Position numbers and translations under genes: made by a program. From Symbiodinium kawagutii (Eukaryota > Sar > Dinophyceae > Suessiales > Symbiodiniaceae): a DNA stretch of 64,000 nucleotides. Shown piece after piece: positions 61,625-64,000 of the stretch; position 1 is the first letter of the stretch; each line of letters opens with the position of its first letter. Below the pieces are notes generated by a model. The model made no database searches, was not told where the DNA came from, and worked only from the letters and a program-made list of their open reading frames with translations. The stretch spans positions 320,077-384,076 of the forward strand of contig VSDK01011733.1 of NCBI GenBank assembly GCA_009767595.1, read 5' to 3'.

Positions 61625-62157
61625 GTCATGACAACCAAGCAGTAGGACTGATCGTTTCAGCATGGCTCTGAGAAACCAGCCACCCAGGTTGAACCATGGG
61701 TTGTAGATGGTGAACAATGGATTCATGGTTGATGTTTCCGGGAAGCTGGGCGCTGCTAGGCTAGCCTTGAACGCTTAGGCGCTCCGGGCTTCATTCCTTG
61801 TGGCATCCCACGAAGATCTTCGACATGAGCCACAACACCAATATGCCAGAGCTGTTCTTTGGGGCTGAACGGTGAGGATCAGTGTGGTGCGAGTTTGTTG
61901 CGACGGCCCGGTGCATACGGTTCTGGAGGTCATGTTTTTTTTAACGGGCAGGAGGCAAAAATCCCAGGGAATCGAAAGTGGTCAATCATGTTTTCTCACA
62001 TTGATTTGCCCGCGGGTACTGTCAGGCCCATGTCGATACCCCCTATATTTGGGATAAATCACCAACTATGCAAGGTACACTGGTGATTGTTTACCAGTTC
62101 ATATTGCATATTGATCTACCATTCCGTAATGATTGAGTCAAAAGCTCAGTCACGAGC

Positions 62158-62319
62158 AGAAAAATCACCCCGTTACATCGTCCCCGGAGGGCGCAGGCAA
62201 GAAAAAAGTCCCGAATCCCACATCATTCCGGCAAGCGGTTCTATGTGGAAACCTTAGACAGCAGCAGCTAGTGGAGGATTTTGTCGAGGGGTTTTTAAAT
62301 GGATTCCCTGCGCCACCAG
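62158..62319 (+). CDS. Probable exon, unidentified
   Basis: The frame reads KKKVPNPTSFRQAVLCGNLR, then QQQLVEDFVEGFLNGFPAPP, ending at a CACCAG|GTAGGC donor. After the donor, GTAGGCTnAGGACnnG is tandemly repeated. The family is not recognised. Confidence 0.4.
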
Positions 62320-62855
62320 GTAGGCTCAGGACCAGCGACCAAGGTAGGCTTAGGACAGGTGCAGATGATGTTCGCAATGATGGTCTAAATGGTTGTATTA
62401 TGACGATTATTATGAGTATCAACATTAGTAATCACGAATAACCTACCATGAATGCCCATTATGATGGCCGCTGATAGTTAGCCAGGTTTGATCACAACGG
62501 TCTTGGGGCACTATATAATTGCAAATGGTAGGTCCAGCGTGATCATGCATGATCCAGCTGTGAATCCCCAAGAGTTTCAGAACCATCATTCACCATCATT
62601 CATCATCACATCATCATGGACTATCAATGACTATGATTGACCATAGTTTGTAATTAGTCACAGAACCATCATTAACCATCCTGAACCACCATTAGGCACT
62701 ATCAATCATTTTATTGACCAAATATCTGCATTTTTGTTGTGAAGAGGACACACATGTTCCAAGCGATGAAGGGAAGCCCAACTCCACAAGTGGAAACCCA
62801 TTGACTTCTGGCAGCTTGGCAGGGTTGACCCATACGTAATACGCAAGTGGCTGAC

Positions 62856-63023
62856 CTCCATAGGTATACCATGGAGAACCCGGTCGCTCCCACCTGGGAA
62901 TACCAATCTTGCGCTTTCTGGTTTCATTGCCAAGGTTTTGGCAGTTTTCCATCATTTGGAATTTGGACGGTGTCCCCATCAAGTAGCGATACATACTCAT
63001 CAAGGTCGCGAAGATTGTGAAAT
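62856..63023 (-). CDS. Probable exon of a minus-strand membrane-protein gene
   Basis: The minus strand reads YFTIFATLMSMYRYLMGTPS, then KFQMMENCQNLGNETRKRKI and ERPGSPWYTYGG, to a GGAG|GTCAGC donor-like site. The first 16 residues could be part of a membrane helix; the rest is basic. It lies 3' of the membrane exon at 63,045-63,249 on the same strand. A second minus frame (LRDLDEYVSLLDGDTVQIPN) is also open. Confidence 0.3.
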
Positions 63024-63044
63024 AGTTTGATCATCCCAACCTAC

Positions 63045-63249
63045 CTGGGGTCCAAATGATCTCCTGCGCGAGTTCAGGTTCCTATGCTTGCTGAAAGCTA
63101 TGTTCTTATGGTCGGTGCAGTGCAGCACCAACTGCGAAAGTGAGATGCCCGACACCACGCAGGACAGGGCGAAAGTCAGAGCTCCCTCCAGCAGTCCAAC
63201 AGACAATCCCTTTGCAATGACGAATGAAGCAGAATTCAAGAGGTACTTC
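63045..63249 (-). CDS. Probable membrane-protein exon
   Basis: The minus strand reads NSASFVIAKGLSVGLLEGAL, then TFALSCVVSGISLSQLVLHC and TDHKNIAFSKHRNLNSRRRS, ending FGPQ at a clean CCCCAG|GTAGGT donor. One or two hydrophobic helices are followed by a basic segment. The + strand is also open (63,088 on), but the donor and hydrophobic pattern favour minus. Confidence 0.4.
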
Positions 63250-63754
63250 CCAACCCATCAATGCTGCTTCTTGTTGGAATTTGATTGGGGAGATGTGCTT
63301 TACGGGGTGATGGATCCCACCATGCAGAGGCCTTGTTGGCAGTGTGCTTCTTCATGCACAGTGTGCCTCGGACTGGATAGGCTGTTCTTGGGACTTACAG
63401 TGGGTGGTTGTTCATATCGGAAATTGCATGTTGGGAAAGACGTGGTTTCTTACCTTAAGGGTGCCCCATGGTATCCCCAAATGATCCAGTGTCAGTTATT
63501 AATCGCAGCAAACCAAAAACCAAAAACCAACAATTTGTGTGGTTTCCAATTTTAAGATATGCCCATCCCATCTGCATCTGCATCTACGAGTCATACAATA
63601 CCGGGTACCGTACAACAAAGAAATACTAAGCAACCTGAGCTTACACATGTCAGCTACTGCAAAGCTGACTACGAGTACCTGAACGTGATGAATTGAGGAA
63701 AACAATCCGTTTGAAGTTACATGTTTGGGGTGCAGTGCCCCATTGTGTTCTTAC

Positions 63755-63850
63755 TATCGCCTTAAACTCCTCGAAAGTCAACCAACCATCGCTGTTCTTG
63801 TTGGTTCTTGTTGGCTTATTGACCATGGTCAAGCCAGTGAGCCTGACAAC
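63755..63850 (-). CDS. EF-hand exon, minus strand
   Basis: The minus strand reads MVNKPTRTNKNSDGWLTFEE, then FKAI, ending at a GCGATA|GTAAGA donor (63,755/63,754). NKNSDGWLTFEE fits the 12-residue calcium loop (positions 1 N instead of D, 3 N, 5 D, 6 G, 8 L, 12 E), followed by FKAI of the exit helix. The 5' boundary is not clear. With the membrane exons at 63,045 and 62,856 downstream on the same strand, a calcium-regulated membrane protein is possible, but that is inference. Confidence 0.45.
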
Positions 63851-64000
63851 AGGCAAGCCATAGTTGCGCGATCAAACATCACTTGATCAGCAGAGAAATT
63901 TTTGACCAACGAAGCTCGCAAACCAATCTGTTCGTTGATTGGCCAGTTCCCTGGCCTTTGCCCATCAGCTATTTGATCCATTATTCATGTTTTGAGCGGC

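Overview
This window is nuclear DNA from a dinoflagellate, most likely a Symbiodiniaceae/Suessiales-type genome. The evidence is: two large retroelements of dinoflagellate type, one carrying the CGDGRIGEASHPGP motif that I recall as common in dinoflagellate repeat polyproteins; plant-type TTTAGGG/CCCTAAA telomeric repeats; a BspA-like leucine-rich-repeat gene; short GC-rich exon-like islands with GT (occasionally GC) donors in an AT-richer background; and no bacterial-style operons, RBSs or CRISPR arrays. I recognise no rRNA or functional tRNA gene and no complete dinoflagellate spliced-leader sequence.

Layout. 1-13.6 kb: low-complexity DNA saturated with AACCATCA/TGATGGTT-type words, microsatellites, SINE-like and foldback repeats and a few short coding islands. 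13.64-15.63 kb: an intronless voltage-gated, CNBD-type cation-channel gene broken by a stop and two compensating frameshifts. 15.6-27.1 kb: exon-like islands on the + strand, including neighbouring ankyrin-like exons at 21.4-22.7 kb, separated by repeat-rich probable introns; foldback elements and a GC-rich minisatellite. 28.19-29.91 kb: a secreted BspA-type LRR protein of about 22 repeats. 30.1-45.9 kb: AT-rich satellite-like DNA with an interstitial telomeric array. A 10.4-kb Ty1/copia element (minus strand, TSD TAAAC, 1,881-bp LTRs with terminal TGTGGAG...CTCCACA) is inserted in that array. It is followed by a 2,167-bp head-to-tail tandem duplication that begins inside the element's LTR. 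45.9-50.6 kb: repeat-rich DNA with a few exon-like islands. 50.67-58.59 kb: a complete-looking tyrosine-recombinase retroelement (PAT/DIRS-like, plus strand) with split direct repeats A1-ORFs-B1-A2-B2, five overlapping or closely spaced reading frames, RT, RNase H, a C5-methyltransferase-like domain and a tyrosine recombinase. 58.6-64 kb: exon-like islands on both strands, including a minus-strand set with membrane segments and an EF-hand.

How it fits together. Host coding information is thin and split into short exons; I can name domains for only a few. The two retroelements dominate the recognisable coding sequence. The most interesting feature is that these two unrelated retroelements each carry a divergent methyltransferase-like domain with the same motif order (glycine-loop-like LDLFSG / LVEFCC, a Pro-Cys catalytic-loop-like PECCS / LPCTG, an acidic ENP / FELAK motif, and a C-terminal H...YP motif). 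C5-methyltransferases in dinoflagellate retrotransposons have been reported before (de Mendoza et al. 2018); whether these divergent domains belong to that set needs a profile search. Coordinates of elements, LTRs and duplications were read directly from the sequence. Exon boundaries are inferred from frame, GC-rich third positions and splice-like dinucleotides, and are tentative.
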